Below are positions 44,751 through 57,965 of a stretch of DNA of 64,000 nt, piece by piece. This DNA comes from Rhynchonema sp. JSB1_4 (Eukaryota > Nematoda > Chromadorea > Monhysterida > Xyalidae), in NCBI GenBank assembly GCA_030248065.1, contig JASAMV010006142.1:1-64000 (forward strand), written 5' to 3'. The notes below the pieces were generated by a model. The model did no database searches, had not been told where the DNA came from, and worked only from the letters and a program-made list of their open reading frames with translations. The translations under genes and the position numbers were made by a program. The first letter of the stretch is position 1, and every line of letters starts with the position of its first letter.

Positions 44751-47700
44751 CTAACAATTAGACAAAATGTAGCGATTGACCAAAGCCATCAACGGTCGAC
44801 CCTCAGGCGGACACAGACTATCACCCTCGGCCCCTCCCATGTCGATGTGGCTGTATTTCAGTGTCGCACCAGATTTGGATTCCATTTCCCAGCTGCCCAG
44901 TCCGTCTCCTTTGTCAGAAGAACTGCCCATCAGCAGGAATGCCGCCGGACCCATGTGGCCTGATTTTTTTGGTGATATAAACTACAGTTCAGATGAATAA
45001 ATTTTGAACACAATATTTTTAAACAGTAAACATATGTTTATATGTTTTCGGAATAAATTATTTTCTCAACCCATACCTCGTTCCGTGCGTGTCGACGGCA
45101 GCGTGTTCGCCTGCACCACATCTTCTTCCGGTGTTTTGCCGCTGTGGAACTCAAAGTCCTGAAAACAAGCACGGAAAACAGGTCATTGACTTTTCAGCTA
45201 AGAATCGTCGAAATCGTTGCACGCACCTCGCGTCTCAGTCTCGATATTTCGACAAAATGACCGATTTGCTCACCGGCTGCGCGCAGCTTTTCGCCTGATC
45301 CTGAAAGTATTTGGCGGCTTGCCAATTTTGCAAGTACTGTACGCTTGAAAAATCCAGACGAAATCAAACAAGCCCGTTCACCACATATGGATTTTATATG
45401 AAAGAAGAAAGTTCAGAGTTTGTGTTTGCCAGCAGACATATTGTCAACAAAATACACTTTTCATTTCACCATGTACAAGAGATAATACCATCTATCTAAC
45501 CATGTTTCATCGCCAATCCATTGTCCATCACAGCTGAGTACCCACATCCGTATGTCAGCTCCTCGTGTCCCGTTAACGTTGCCACTGTCATCACATGTGG
45601 GTTAGTCTCGTTGGCGCCCTGCAAAACCGCTCTCATCGCTTTCTTGTTCCTCTGCTTTTTCGCTTTTTTTCTGTCTGTCTAGTTTTGAAAATCTACATAC
45701 CTATTGGTCGCACAATGATCATATTCAATATCGATGGATGGCAAATTAGACTTGAACATAGTGCACAAACGATAAGAATTTTACCGCCGCGCGACTTGAA
45801 CCAATGTTACCAATCACAAGCTGGCTTCCTATAAGTTTCATTGGTGGCCGATTACGCCCGAACCCACCATCGCTGACAAACTGCACACTTATTCAGGTAC
45901 AGTAGTCGTCCAACCGATTGAGCTACACGCGCGCGCACACTCACCCGTTCCTTCATTTCACACAACGCATCCAACATGGCCAAACGACCTTCGGCATCCG
46001 TGTTCACGATTCGAACCCGTTTGCCGCTGCTGAAACACCAACGAGCTTGGTGGCCTCGAAGCAGGTTTGAATCATTTTGTTGACGAAATCGCAAAATAAA
46101 CCCAAATAGGCATGAACATAGGGCATATCGGAAACTAACCGTGCGGTGATCACCTCATCCGTTGTGTAGCTGTGCGCACCGATGCTGTTTCGCACCATGC
46201 ACATGGTGGCCACGCATTTGAGACCTTTCGGTTGAAGAATTTCTAGCGTCTGCAGAAAGGCATTAATCACCGTGACAGATTAATTCTCGAAAGAGAGCAG
46301 AAAGCAGATAGTCTGATTTTATCTGACCTTCATAAATCCGGCCACCGTGGTCGCACCCAACTTGTCACGTGACATACCGTGCATCACACCGTTCACTTTC
46401 AGGTCAGCGCCACCGGTGTCCAAAGTGACACCCTGGATTTAGGGAAAACAAATTTGTGTGCCGATTTTCATGATACTCACGCCCTAAGGACCTTCTGTGG
46501 TCCTGTTCGAACAGATCACAGACAGCCACACTGTAACAAACAAGCTTGGTAAAGCTAAAGACCATAATTTTTATTAAAAACGTCACGCAACGAAGGCGGA
46601 ATGGATGCTAACCAATCAACAACTTTGATATAAACCTGGTTCTCGGCTGTTCCGCCCCCCCACCTTCTCACCTTCCCAACCAACATCAACGTTTCCTCTA
46701 TGGGCGCAATGCCTTCGTACGTGAGTTTGATGAGTCGAGCCTTGTGTTGTTCGACCTGGTTTGCTGCACGATTCACAGCGTGCATCAGGGGATATTGCTC
46801 GAGGATCACGTCCTGATTACTCACCACCTCGACTTTGATGCTGGCGCTGTTCTTGAACACCTGAACGTGCGAGATTGAAGCCGACCACCTCAAACCTGAG
46901 CCTGACCTTCGCTTAAGCCACCAGTCATGTGTTCACACATTAACGTTGTCCACTGCATGTCGCAACGAAAGAGAACTTGAACCAGAAGCAGAAAAACCAC
47001 CAACACACGAACATCAACAATGTACTCAGCCACACGCGGCGGTGACATCAGTTCCGGATCCGAGCCCCCGGTGTCCCGGTGCACAATCCGACCCAATTCG
47101 ATGCCACGCAATGTTCGCACGAGACGCTCGCATTCTTTGGTGTCCGGCGTGTGCACCAAAAGCTGCAATGTAAGTTCGGGTAAGCTTGTTCTTTGTTGTC
47201 ACTGCAATCACGGCGATATCAAAATTTGGTGATCGGATCGGATCTGAAGTCCATCGGATCAAATGTCGGTGAATGAATAAGGTACGATCTCAACCGATCA
47301 CCAAAGTTGGACATGTAGTAACGACCAATGTTTCGTCCGCCATAAGTCCCATGTTTTGTTTTGTTAACGTTTCAAAATCTTCTATTTTATCCATGTTGAC
47401 GTGATCTTGTATTGTGGCACTTTACGTCCACCGAACGACCTGTGGTTTATCCACGTACAACTTGTGTGAATAACCAACACACGATGATCGGGTGCACTGA
47501 CGATGAGGTGGTGTCACCGCAGCATTCACCACCCTTGATTGACCAGGATTGACAAGAAAATTGTGTAGAAACAAGGCCCAGACACAAACACAAACTTTGT
47601 CAATGTTCCATTGTTTTGCGTCAAACGCATGGCCCCGACGTGAGTATGGCACGTAAACAGCTTGCAAGACACCAGTCAGGGCAACAAGGTCGTTCAACTC

Positions 47701-48857
47701 GAACTTGGACGATTTCGGCACGCAAACCACCGGTGAGCGACTGCCGGCTTTCAACGCACTGAAATAGATTTGATGATTAGGTATTACATATATTTTTTGC
47801 TTGTAAATTTAGGATTTTTTTATTCCAATTAAAATACTGTCCAACCTTCGCATGCCCAATTCACCGGCCTCCCTGTACCGCCTGACGTCATCGAAATCAC
47901 GCGCGATCGGCTGACCTGAAGATACATTGTAAAGTTATTAATTAATGAATAATATGCATCGTAGTTAATCTGAAAAAAAGATGTGTTTAACGTTTACAAG
48001 CCAAACAAAAATAGCACCAACCAGTGCACGCCAGCACGAGTCTCTGTGACGGGTGCACTTTCTTGTCCACATGCAGCACCGTTGATGTGGCATGACAATC
48101 GGTGAACAAACCGGCATTGGTCTGGACGAAAAACTGATAGAAATTGTGAGAGCGAAAAGACAACAACAACAAAATAAAAAACACAAAACCATAAAAATCT
48201 AACCCGCGTCAAATTCCTTACAAAGCTGGTCAACGTTTCCGGTATATCCTTGAAGTCATGAAATCCCTCCACCACCATAACCAGCCCGTCACCTTGATGC
48301 ATGTCTTTGGCCGATTGGAGGTAGTCAAGAAGACTGAAAAGGGCATGTTATGTCAGATCAGAGGTTGCAATCGGGTCCGGGTTTGGCCGGCCCGGTCAGG
48401 TCCGAGCCCCCAAATCTCCGGCCCGGCCTGGCCCGAACCCCCAAATCTCCGGCCCGGCCCGGCCTGAATTTTTGGCTCAGATTTTAACCCAATTTTTGTC
48501 ATAATTTTTGCGATTTTTTTAACCTATTTTTTTGGTTGAAAATTCATTGTTTTCCATGAAAAAGTCGTCAGATAGACAATACTGATCACTTACTTGCCGA
48601 ATCCGTCAGAAATTTTTAGTATTTTTGACAAAAAATCCCCACTTTTTCAGTAAAATAAGTCGCTTCAGAAGCTTCGGGCCGGGGTGCCCGGCCCGGTTCG
48701 GGCCGACCCTCCAAATCTACGGCCCGGCCCGGCCCGAGCCAAAAGCCCAAAATCGCGGCCCGATTGCGACCCCTGTGTCCGATTAAAAAGTCAAGCTGCT
48801 GAAAAGAAGGCTCTTCATCGCCTACCTGTTGAACTGTTTTGAGTTCCTTCCAGCCAT
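44751..48857 (-). CDS. M17 leucyl aminopeptidase-family protein (W07G4.4-like), complete
   Basis: Fourteen exons join in phase: 48857-48826, 48333-48222, 48121-48022, 47915-47846, 47758-47596, 47162-about 47013, 46860-46672, 46432-46328, 46249-46140, 46029-45945, 45618-45501, 45300-45227, 45158-45077 and 44959-44751, about 532 residues. The catalytic half shows all residues expected for the two-metal site: LVGK and GVTLDTGGADLK (Lys, Asp, Lys), MSRDK (Asp) and NTDAEGRL (Asp, Glu, Arg). TVATLTGH and the C-terminal HIDMGGAEGD complete the fold. It matches the nematode-named W07G4.4 subfamily, cytosolic hexameric exopeptidases that trim N-terminal residues. The Leu in MSRDKLGA replaces a usual Gly. 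Intron 1 contains a CCGG-rich hAT MITE; another intron has a tRNA-like repeat. Confidence 0.92.
45704..45720 (+). repeat. One-ended copy of the TTGGTCGC MITE
   Basis: TA followed by TTGGTCGCACAATGATC matches the terminus of the TA-flanked MITE; no matching right end was found nearby. In an M17 intron. Confidence 0.5.
45850..45935 (-). repeat. tRNA-derived (SINE-like) sequence
   Basis: The minus strand shows TGTAGCTCAATCGGTTGGACGA (D-arm/box A) and a T-arm-like GGTGGGTTCGGGC, with a long insert between. It abuts the exon carrying the M17 NTDAEGRL motif. Confidence 0.45.
48359..48775. mobile_element. hAT-type MITE, GGCCCGGCC-rich, 417 bp
   Basis: The ends CAGAGGTTGCAATC and GATTGCGACCCCTG are inverted. 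The flanks TGTCAGAT and TGTCCGAT match in 7 of 8 bases. Sub-terminal GGCCCGG arrays. In intron 1 of the M17 gene; the related copy is at 59149-59498. Confidence 0.8.
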
Positions 48858-49896
48858 TTTCAATGATTGTGTCTTGGTCAATTAAAATACGACTGATTTT
48901 TTTGATTTTCCTGTGCTAACCGAAAGCTGTTGGCTTTCGTGGCAATTTTACCTGGAAATACTCTAAATTTAGCCATGAAATTGCAATTTCCAATGTGCAG
49001 TTCTTCAAGGTTTGTTCAAAAGCAATAAAACGAAATTAAACTGAATGAATTTGCAACGTGTGAGAACGAGAACAACGCAGAACGGAGGAAACATGCATGG
49101 GAAAGGATCGCTCCAAAAAAATAATGCTCTTGATGACACGTTAGATGAATACTTGTTACACGTGTATGAAACATCGAATGACAGCTAAACACGTAGGAAG
49201 CTTACTTTACAGCAAATCAACAAAAATGTTTCACAGACAAGGTGTGTGATCGCTAAATCTGAAATTTTCCTTCAAATAATTACGACGCGAAATTGTGCTC
49301 ACTTTACGATATGTTTGCAGACGAGAATCATGCTCGTCGTGGTTTTCATAGTTTCACACAGCGATTTGTCACGGAAAGAGAAGAACATTTATGGTAAATG
49401 TACTTGGTTTTTTCTTCTTCGTACTTCCACCTGCAGTTCCAAATTCCAGCTGCTGTACTGCCCAACGAAACGATCTTGTGCAAGTTTAGGGAACTTTTTC
49501 GCGTTTTGGTATCGAGAAATTTGGTATTCCCATACGTCTAGGGCATATCTATCGTGCCATCCACTAACCCTTTGCATATCGCATACGATGTTTTTTTGTT
49601 ATCAGTATTTCTGATCAGCGCTTCACTTGTGTAAACACTACATATATTACTATGCGTTTCCAGCTTTGTGTTTGCATAAATATGAAAGCGAGGCAAGTGT
49701 TGGTCTTTCAATGCAACCGCCGCAACTCAGGGGTCGAATATACCGTATTTAAATAACTTAGGAGGGTCTATGATATCTCATGGACTCCATGTGACATAAA
49801 CATTGTGTCACAGAATTTTCAATACTTAAGCCTCGTAGACACAAATGGACATGACCTTTATCTCAGCCTTAACTACTGAGTAACCGTATGCACATG
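48858..49896. other. M17 upstream region, no gene seen
   Basis: Should hold the M17 promoter. No coding or repeat structure that I can support. Confidence 0.35.
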
Positions 49897-51139
49897 CAGT
49901 GTTCGAACGGGATCCCGATCCCGATCCCGGTATCCCGGACCCTTTTTCTGATCCCGATCCCGTCATTTTGCAAAACTCAATCCCGATCCCGCCCAAATAA
50001 GTACCGGGATCGGGATTAACTTTTGAAAACAGAGAGTAAAAAGTTATGCAATCATAATTCGTCAAGCTGTTGCAAGAGGTGGGAAATGCTGCACTCCGTT
50101 TGCATTATTTGCGTGATGAAACAGCAAGCACCACCAATCGCGAACAAGTCGAGCTGGAACTGAATGGTTACACAACGTTGCATCGAACGAAGGGACTCAG
50201 TTTCGCGGACGCGGGTCGCGGGCCAGAAAAATACTCTTATATGTCCAACAACCGCCCCGCGTTTGCATGCCGCACTTGCGGGTCGCGGTTTGCGGGTGAC
50301 TTGAAACATATGTTTGGCTGCAACACACAAAAATTAACCAATCCGCGTCCAGCCAACGTAGCAGACTGCCGTAGCAGAGCACTGATTGGTTAATTTTTGT
50401 GTGTAATGGCTAAATAAATGTTTCGAGTGACCCGCAAACCGCGACCCGCAAGTGCGGCCATGCAAACGCGGGGCTGTCATTGGAGATAGAATTATTGGTG
50501 ACCCGCGGCCCACAATCGTGTTTGCGTGGCCGCGGCCCTAAGAGGTGCTCGACGGCTGATTCCAAGCGTGATGAAACCGCAAGCACCACCAATCGCGAAC
50601 AAGTTGAGATAGAACTGAACGGTTACACAAAGTTGCATCCAACGAAGGGACTCAGTTTCGAGGAAATGTTGTCATGGTGGGCAACAAATGAGACAAAGTT
50701 TCCGCGACTGGCACGTCTAGCTTCCAAATATCTAAGCGCTCCGCTGACGAGCGCGCCTTCTGAACAGCTCTTTTCCAGTGCAGCTGATTTGTTTGATGAC
50801 AAAAGATACTGCTTGAAACCAGAAAATGGTGAAATGCCTGCCTTTTTTTCAGAGGCTTTGCCATTGATCGACTACAATTATGATCTTTGAACTTATCCGT
50901 CATCAGCTATTCTCGATTTTCAATCGGCTTTAATCACAGTTCCGGGTGCTTATTCATGTGTGATAAACATGTTTCATGGTTGTCTGTGACATTAACTTAC
51001 ATACTTATGCATAAAATGATAAAAACTATTGCTTATTGACTATCTGGTCAATCATGATCCCGATCCCGGTCCCGACAATTTCTTGATCCCAATCCCGATC
51101 CCGATCCCGGGATTAAAAATGAATCCCGTTCGAACACTG
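49897..51139 (+). mobile_element. Second non-autonomous hAT relic with hATC remnant
   Basis: Same CAGTGTTCGAACGGGAT ends as 33978-35161, GGGATC-rich edges and a plus-strand frame (50480-50890) carrying the hAT dimerisation domain (LARLASKYLSAPLTSAPSEQ). The nested Harbinger-like MITE sits at the matching site (about 50208-50545). The host sequence next to it (ACCACCAATCGCGAACAAG) is present on both sides, so the insertion came with a duplication of about 85 bp. The flanking 8-mers do not match cleanly. Confidence 0.8.
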
Positions 51140-52085
51140 TACACTGTACACATGTCATTTCATGTCTACTGGTATTTGGGAACATTTTGGCGGGAGCGAA
51201 GCGAAAACATCAAAAATGGACTCACCGAGTGATCTGAAAAGTGTTGCTGTTGATAAATTGGCTAGCCAGTTTTTTGTTTTAACACAATATTTCAGAAATG
51301 GTGCATTCTATGCTGATTTACGCAAAAGTAAAATTCAGCATCTTCTAAACGGTGGTGCAGATGCTGCGCCAGGGACAAAAGTGGGCAACAAAACGAATGA
51401 AAATCAGGAATCAAACAGCTAGAATGCTCATTTTTATCAAATAGAACGCGAAAAGTTCTGAATATTAGTGGAATGTCCCCATTGGACCAAGTGGCCCCTA
51501 AAGGGGGCACTATTTTGGAAAGAAGAATAAAAGAAGACCCCCCTAGATCCCATGGTTTTCACTTTGTAACTTTGAAAAGCTCGAAACTCTCCGGGCTTCG
51601 TGCATGAGATACATCTACACCCATTTGCAACTAGCGCGTACAAAATGGGCCAAACACGCATGGTCATGTTTTATAGAGCGAAACGTTCCAAAAATCGGCC
51701 TTATTTTTCAAGAACACGAGTTTGTCCCTAAATTTTGAGGTCGCGCTTTGCTCTGCAGAAATAAAAATGCAATGGGAAAGTAGAGCATGGTCGAAAATTA
51801 GATTTTTAAATTTTTTAAAACTCATGGCTAGATCCATGACAGGCCTAAAGGCTAGATCCATGACAGGCCTAAAATCCACTAAATTGACGTTAAACTATGT
51901 TGTTACGTTCATCGCCAGAATTGTGACACATAAAGGCCACAGATTGTATCGCATTCGAAACAAAAAATTGAGAGAAACGTCTGGTTTAACAACCTATCAA
52001 GGTGCGAAGGCCCCAAGGTCTACACATCTCTCGGGGCAGCCATTGCAATCTGGATATGATATTCAGCTACATGTAAGCGCTTATT
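51140..52085. other. Intergenic with a shared repeat at 51470-51660
   Basis: 51470-51660 resembles 40060-40200 (GTGGCCCCTAAAGGGGGCAC; GAAAGAAGAA; CCCCTAGATC). A tandem 22-bp repeat, about 2 copies, lies at 51822-51870. No gene. Confidence 0.4.
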
Positions 52086-53165
52086 ATTAAAGCTGCTGGT
52101 CAACAACCCATCGACCTCGCTTAATCTTGGGGGCAGTGCACATTAAGAAAGGTGGGATATCGTGTTACTCGACTCTGACTTGGAGAGTCGATTCGTTGCT
52201 TCCTGATGTTTCACGGCCGGGTTAAAGTTCGCCCCTTAGTGAAAAAATGCAAAAGTTATGCCGGCTTCCCGTGGAAAGCACAATTCACGGCGACGTTTAA
52301 GAATTTCAAAATATCAAGCACAAACATTTATTTCATCGGTATGATATACGGCTTTGCAGGAAACAGCTTGCATCCTAAATCAGAAAACATTTAGTTCCAA
52401 AAACCTGGTGTTTTTGGTCACCGTTTTCTTCGCCGATATTTTTAAGCATCTGCGATTGACCAGCAAATGTGTTGATCCGACACAAAAATCCTCTAATTAC
52501 TGTGTACATAACCTGTGCTTTTGAGTTCTCTGCACCAAACACAGCTAATACAATAATTCGGACAACATGCGCAAGTCGGTCATTATCAGTGCGCGCGCTC
52601 AAAAACAACGTGCAGATTCGAGCACTCAAAAATGTTTTGTCTTTTTTGAGGTCGCGCACGCCCATAATGACCGACTTGCGCATATTGTCCGAATTATTGT
52701 ATTAGCTGTGTTTGGTGCAGAGAACTCAAAAGCACAGGTTATGTACACAATAATTAGAGGATTTTTGTGTCCGATCAACACATTTGCTGGTCAATCGCAG
52801 ATGCTTAAAATTATCGGCGAAGAAAACGGTGACCAAAAAACACCAGGTTTTTGGAACTAAATGACTTCTCCTTCAGGATACAAGCTGTTTCCTGCAAAGC
52901 TGTATATCATACTGATGAAACAAACGTTGGTGCTTTATATTCTGAAATTATTAAACGTTGCCGCGAATTGTCCTTTCCACGGAAACCCGGCAAAATTTTT
53001 GCATTTTTTCACTGAGGGGCAAACTTCAACCAGGCCGTGAAACATCAGGAAGCAACCAATCGACTCCCCAAGTCAGGGTCGAGTAACACGGTATTCCACC
53101 TTTGTTCAGGTGCACTGCCTCCAAGATTAAACGAAGTCGATGGGTTGTTGACCAGCACCTTTAAT
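52086..53165. repeat. 1.08-kb near-complete palindrome
   Basis: Arms of about 500 bp meet at about 52625 with a 50-60-base spacer. Matching pairs from outside in include GCTGGTCAACAACCCATCGA, GATGTTTCACGGCC, GTTCCAAAAACCTGGTGTTT and GCGCAAGTCGGTCATTAT. Identity rises toward the centre. No transposase or gene; short open frames appear in both arms only because the arms mirror each other. Confidence 0.9.
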
Positions 53166-53865
53166 GGCTATTGTAAATGTGATTACACCAAACAATGTAT
53201 CTCGGGAGTAGCTTTCGAACGATATATAACAAGCCGCAACAAATTCTTACGCTTAAGAGGCTAACAAGTACAGAAGGGCTGTTCTTTCCAAACATACTTT
53301 TGATCACGTCAGTAGCAATGGATTCGTTACCAATTTGGACGTCTAAATTGTCCCTTATTCTTTGAAGCATGAGTTAAAGATAATTTCAATCCAGTCAACA
53401 ATAAGTGTTCTGGTTTCAATGTTACTTTGCGTTCTGTATATACATTCATGTCATTCATTCGTCTATAAATAATATTTACTTTGCCGGATAGCTGATTATT
53501 TAACTGTTCGTTCTTCAATGCGCTTTGTTTACAAATTTGTGTATTTTGTGCAGTTGTATTGTCTTACGCAATAATTCACAAAACATTGTCTTAGCTTTTG
53601 TGGGCCATTAAAGGATGGAATAAATACGCATAGATGCCCTTAGCATGTTAACAGGAAGGCCCACAGGTATAGGCAATCCGCCAGCTCATGGCACTCCACA
53701 CACAGGCTGCATGCTACATTACTGCCGTCAATGAATGCATCTATTCTATGCAGTTATCCGTTGAAACATCCCCAAATTTCGCAACTGTGCAGAAAAGTGT
53801 TATGGCAAGCAGCAAATGAAAACCGGATAAATTAAAAAGCGGTCATCAAAGTGTGACACTCGCTA
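53166..53865. other. Intergenic, no gene seen
   Basis: Nothing that I can support. Confidence 0.35.
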
Positions 53866-55250
53866 AGGCCGTCTTCACAATGACCCGTTTTCCCGGTTTC
53901 CCGGTTTCCCGTTTTCCCGTTTTCCCGGTTTGCTTCATGGGTGTCTTCACAATGAAAACCGGTTTCCCGTTTTCCCGTTTTTCCGTTTTCCCACTTCATA
54001 AAATGTGTCTTCACAATGACACGTTTTCCCGTTTTCACGTTTTTTGCATAATGCGCAAAAACCTTTGGTGAGTGCAACTTGGTCAACGTTTATGACAGGT
54101 GCACGTTGTAGTAGTACAAGCAACCAATTCCAAAACAAGATTATAAAGAGGTAGATATTAGCAAAATTGTTTCACACTTGCAACAAAAGAATATAAAGAG
54201 CTAGACATGAGCAAAATTGTTTCACAATTCCAAAACAAGAATATATAAGGGCTAGACATGGCAAAATTTATATCTCTGATTTATAATGTGGACAGCCTAA
54301 CATTCAGATCAATCCTCCAAAAATCTTCTGTTGAAGAGCAAAGCCAAGACAAGAAACATGGCCTGAGCTAGAGCTAAAGTTATCAATCTAGGGCACCAGA
54401 CAGCCACTGCACTGCTGGACTGGCATCACCGAGAGCGGTGGGTGGCGAAATAGGAGGTGCCTGTTTGGACTTCCGAGCTTCATACACCATCATCTGGAAC
54501 TGGGCCTTCAAATATGCCCGTGTGTCCGCGTCCAGATCACGTGCTCATACAGAACGACATCGACGCACTCTGCTGTTTCTCCCGATCCTTGTCCATCATG
54601 TCCTGCATTGGAAGTAGAAAAATTACATACATACAGGACTTATTATTGTGAAATAAAGTAGGATATGGACAATAAATTGCAGAGACACCCACCATTGCGC
54701 TTGTGAAACGTACGAAACAACAAATAACGAAACATTATGGTGTGTATTTTCCATTTTTACACATTGCCGCGTGTAAACTGATTTGCCGTGACCGCATGCT
54801 GGAAGCCACTTTCTTTGAAAAAACAAAACAGTGTTGAAGACAGGATCGTGAGCATTATTGACCTTGGACACTTTTGATCCACGAGCATGCTTTAACTCGC
54901 TAAAGAGTGAACAAATAGTAAAGACACACAAGTAAGCTTACACGATGCTTGTTTGTCTGAAATGAACGCAAGTATACATAATGAACATACTTGCTGTACA
55001 TAATTGGCCCTCAAAACTGTCAAATTACTGCAACTGGACATGTCCTAGCATCTGATGCGCGCGTCAAATGCACCAAAACCGGATCAAAATTAGAACCGGT
55101 TCTAATTGGGTTTTTCCGTTTTCCCGGTGCAAAATACTTAGGCCAAACCGGGAAAACGGGAAAACGGATCATTGTGAAGACACCAACCGTGAAAACGGGA
55201 AAACGGGAAAACGGAAAACGGCGGGAAAACGGGTCATTGTGAAGACGGCC
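53866..55250. mobile_element. Element with TTTTCCCG-repeat ends, 1.39 kb
   Basis: The inverted ends AGGCCGTCTTCACAATGACC and their complement are followed by arrays of GTTTTCCCG (left) and CGGGAAAAC (right), with internal restarts of TCTTCACAATGA. The ends resemble the Harbinger-like family here. The 1-kb interior has no recognisable gene. Confidence 0.7.
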
Positions 55251-56860
55251 TCAAAGTGTACATTTTGTTTAGAAATAGGCGTGTGCTGCTGCATGCGCTG
55301 TATGTATAAAAAAGTGCCATGAGCCGATGGATTGCCCATACAAAGCCAAACCAGGTGTACATACCGGTGGTGGACCATCTTCAGTTGCGTTTTTTGGTGG
55401 ACTTTATGTGCAATCATCAAAATATGCTGACTTCTCGGCCGATCCGTTGAGACACTGAAGTGCGATGATGGCATATAAACACCACATTGTGAACGCAACT
55501 AAAGGTGGCCCACCACCGGTGTCATACGACTGGACCCCGATGGAATCGATCGGCATTCCTTTACTAAGACAAAATTGATGCGGAATATTTTATCGGTTTC
55601 AGAACTGGTATCAGAATCGCGAAATGCGCTTTTTGAAGGATTTATGATTTTTTTTGGATGAAGTCATCACTGTTAGGACAAATCACAAGCTAAAATTTAA
55701 GTTTTCTCTATTCCAACATCAGCGCTCTTCGCCCGACAACCTGACGATTCATGAGCTTTTGCCCGATTTTCAATAAAAATACGCAGCTAGTCCGAAAATA
55801 TTTTCAGTCCTGATTCGACCGATTTAATGGTTTCGATCTCGGCCGATTTCTGTCCGATCGGGCTAACTTTGTTGGCACCTTGATCGCGCGGGTCTCAGCC
55901 ACAAGATGATATTATAAACAGAGCACTTTTAGCAATGAGTCCCCCTTTAAGCTTGGGCTTGCGAACAAACGCTCTTGGGCTCAGACTCACGGTTTCGGCT
56001 GACTACCTACCGTATCCCGAAAAGCGGACGTTATTGTCCCCCAGTATGAAGAACGTTCTTTCCGTTGCGAACGCGTAACCACACAATAGTTAACTAAATT
56101 GTTGACGATGTTCTATGGTGTTCGTCAATGATTGAGTTATGTAGCTATTGTGCTGTTGAAAAGTCATAACAGAAATAAAGGTGTTCAAATTGGGGACGTG
56201 CACACACGTTCAGTATGAATTAGGAGCATTGGTGGACAAAATCGCAAAGTAGAGCTCACAAAACTGAAACAACGTGTGCATGTGTCCAACATTTAAAAGT
56301 TTTTTCTGCTGTGAACGCATAACGACACAATCGTTTCGTAATTCAATTACTGGCGAACACCACAAAACATTTTTCTTTTAATTGCAGCACAAAACATTTG
56401 ACGCTCGTCCCAAAGTTTTTGAAGGTTTTTGTCAACGAACAGCGACAAAATACATAGTTGTTTACGCATGAACGGTAATCGAACGAATTATTTCTTTGAT
56501 AATATTTCTAAGCACTAAGTTTGGAACTTTTGGTGGTTACCGTGAAAGTTTGTCGGCATGTAGTCGTCCTCAATTGTTATTGCCACATTTAACAGAGACC
56601 CAGTAATTTTGTTCACGATAGCCACAGAAATTATCTGTTGTCTCTAATCGGCCACACGCGTGCAGACATGTGTCCAACATGAAACAGGAGGAGCTTTTGA
56701 ATTTAAATGAACAGTGACACAATAGCTAACTTACGCTTCTTCTAACTTAGGCTTAACTCCAACATTCCAGCAGTATAAACGGAACTACAGTAGTCCCTGA
56801 CAAATTATAGGTATAGTATTTCCTTCTTATGCGATTTAAAGGAAGCCGTGTCAACGGTGT
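55251..56860. other. Long stretch without recognised genes
   Basis: 1.6 kb with no exon, RNA or repeat that I can support. An inverted pair around GCCATGAGCCGATGG recalls the pair near 39050. Confidence 0.35.
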
Positions 56861-56862
56861 AA

Positions 56863-57001
56863 AGGCCTAACTATACTTCGTTCTCTCAGAGAACAAAGAA
56901 CAAATTCTCGCGCGCTGATTGGTCCACGTATGTTCAACAGACAATCAGCGCGCGAGAATTTGTTCTTTGTTCTCTGAGAGAACGAAGTATAGTTAGGCCT
57001 T
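56863..57001. mobile_element. Perfect-stem foldback MITE, 139 bp
   Basis: Near-perfect 59-bp arms begin AGGCCTAACTATACTTCG and enclose a 21-base loop. Flanked by TAA on both sides, the Harbinger-type TWA target. Would fold into an almost complete hairpin. Confidence 0.85.
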
Positions 57002-57500
57002 AAGTCGACTCCTAGCTGATGTCGAAAGTCCGCGACTCCCCTTGAAAATGCAAAGAAAAAGCAATCACACGTGACATGCACGCCGCCAAACGTCACCGAG
57101 GCCTGAAACATGGTTGTGGGCGCCGGCTTCTTTCGTGGCGTGTGACGACTGATTTCTTCTTTTTGCATTTCCAAGGTGAATCGCACAATTTCGACCTTAG
57201 CTAGGAGTAACTGGATCGCACGTTGAGTGGGTGTTTGGACCAATATAATAAGGAAAGACTAATAGTAACACAACGTCAACACGAGCTCGATAACGGAGGT
57301 AACAGATTGGTGAAACATTCATACGTGGCTGCTAATTTGGGAAATGTTATACGTTGCAGAATACAACATGGGGGCATGAAGATTTTCTCTGTCTAATCGC
57401 TTTGTAAGCACACCACCTCCGAAATCGGGCTCGTGTTGGCGTAGTTTGCCTTTATGTGGCCGGCCAACCCCCAACGCTCTCGCGCGCTGGCGCCCGCGTG

Positions 57501-57965
57501 CAGGGTTGGGCAAAAAAAACGACGGCGTTTTTTCTTAAAAAAACGACGCTTAAAAAAACGTCTGGGTCGTTTTTCTTTTTTTTAAATCTTGAATTTCCTT
57601 GATTTTCCCTGATTTTTCAGGGAAAGTACCCTGATTTTCAAGGAAAATCAAGTTTTTGTCCCATTTTTTTCAAAAAACTTTCGACCAATTTTTACTTTGT
57701 CGAGACACGTCGATACGTGGAGTTTGACTTTCAACGATGACCCCGGCCAAAGTTGGTCTCATGATGCGGGTCTGGTATGGGATGTTAACAACTCGCCAGA
57801 AAAACCCGTTTATTTTGCCTCAGAACACATAGAATTACTTTATTTAACCACGTTTTCTTCCCAACATGAGCGTTTTCCATTTTTGAGGCATATTTTGGTC
57901 ATCTGGGTGTTTTTAAAAAAATCTTTTTTAAAAGGTTAGAAAAATCTTTTTTTTGCCCAACCCTG
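57501..57965. mobile_element. hAT-type MITE, CAGGGTTGGGC family, 465 bp
   Basis: The ends CAGGGTTGGGCAAAAAA and TTTTTTGCCCAACCCTG are inverted. The flanks CCCGCGTG and CCCGCGGG match in 7 of 8 bases. The interior differs from the 18649 and 21599 copies, so it is a separate subfamily. Confidence 0.8.

Noticed and set aside
52375..52860. Two ~100-codon frames sharing MRKSVI and AHVVRIIVLAVFGAENSKAQ
   Set aside because: They are mirror translations of the two palindrome arms, with no start context or family.
57319..57513. 64-codon frame with Arg-rich tail
   Set aside because: Overlaps the border of a hAT MITE and has no splice or family support.
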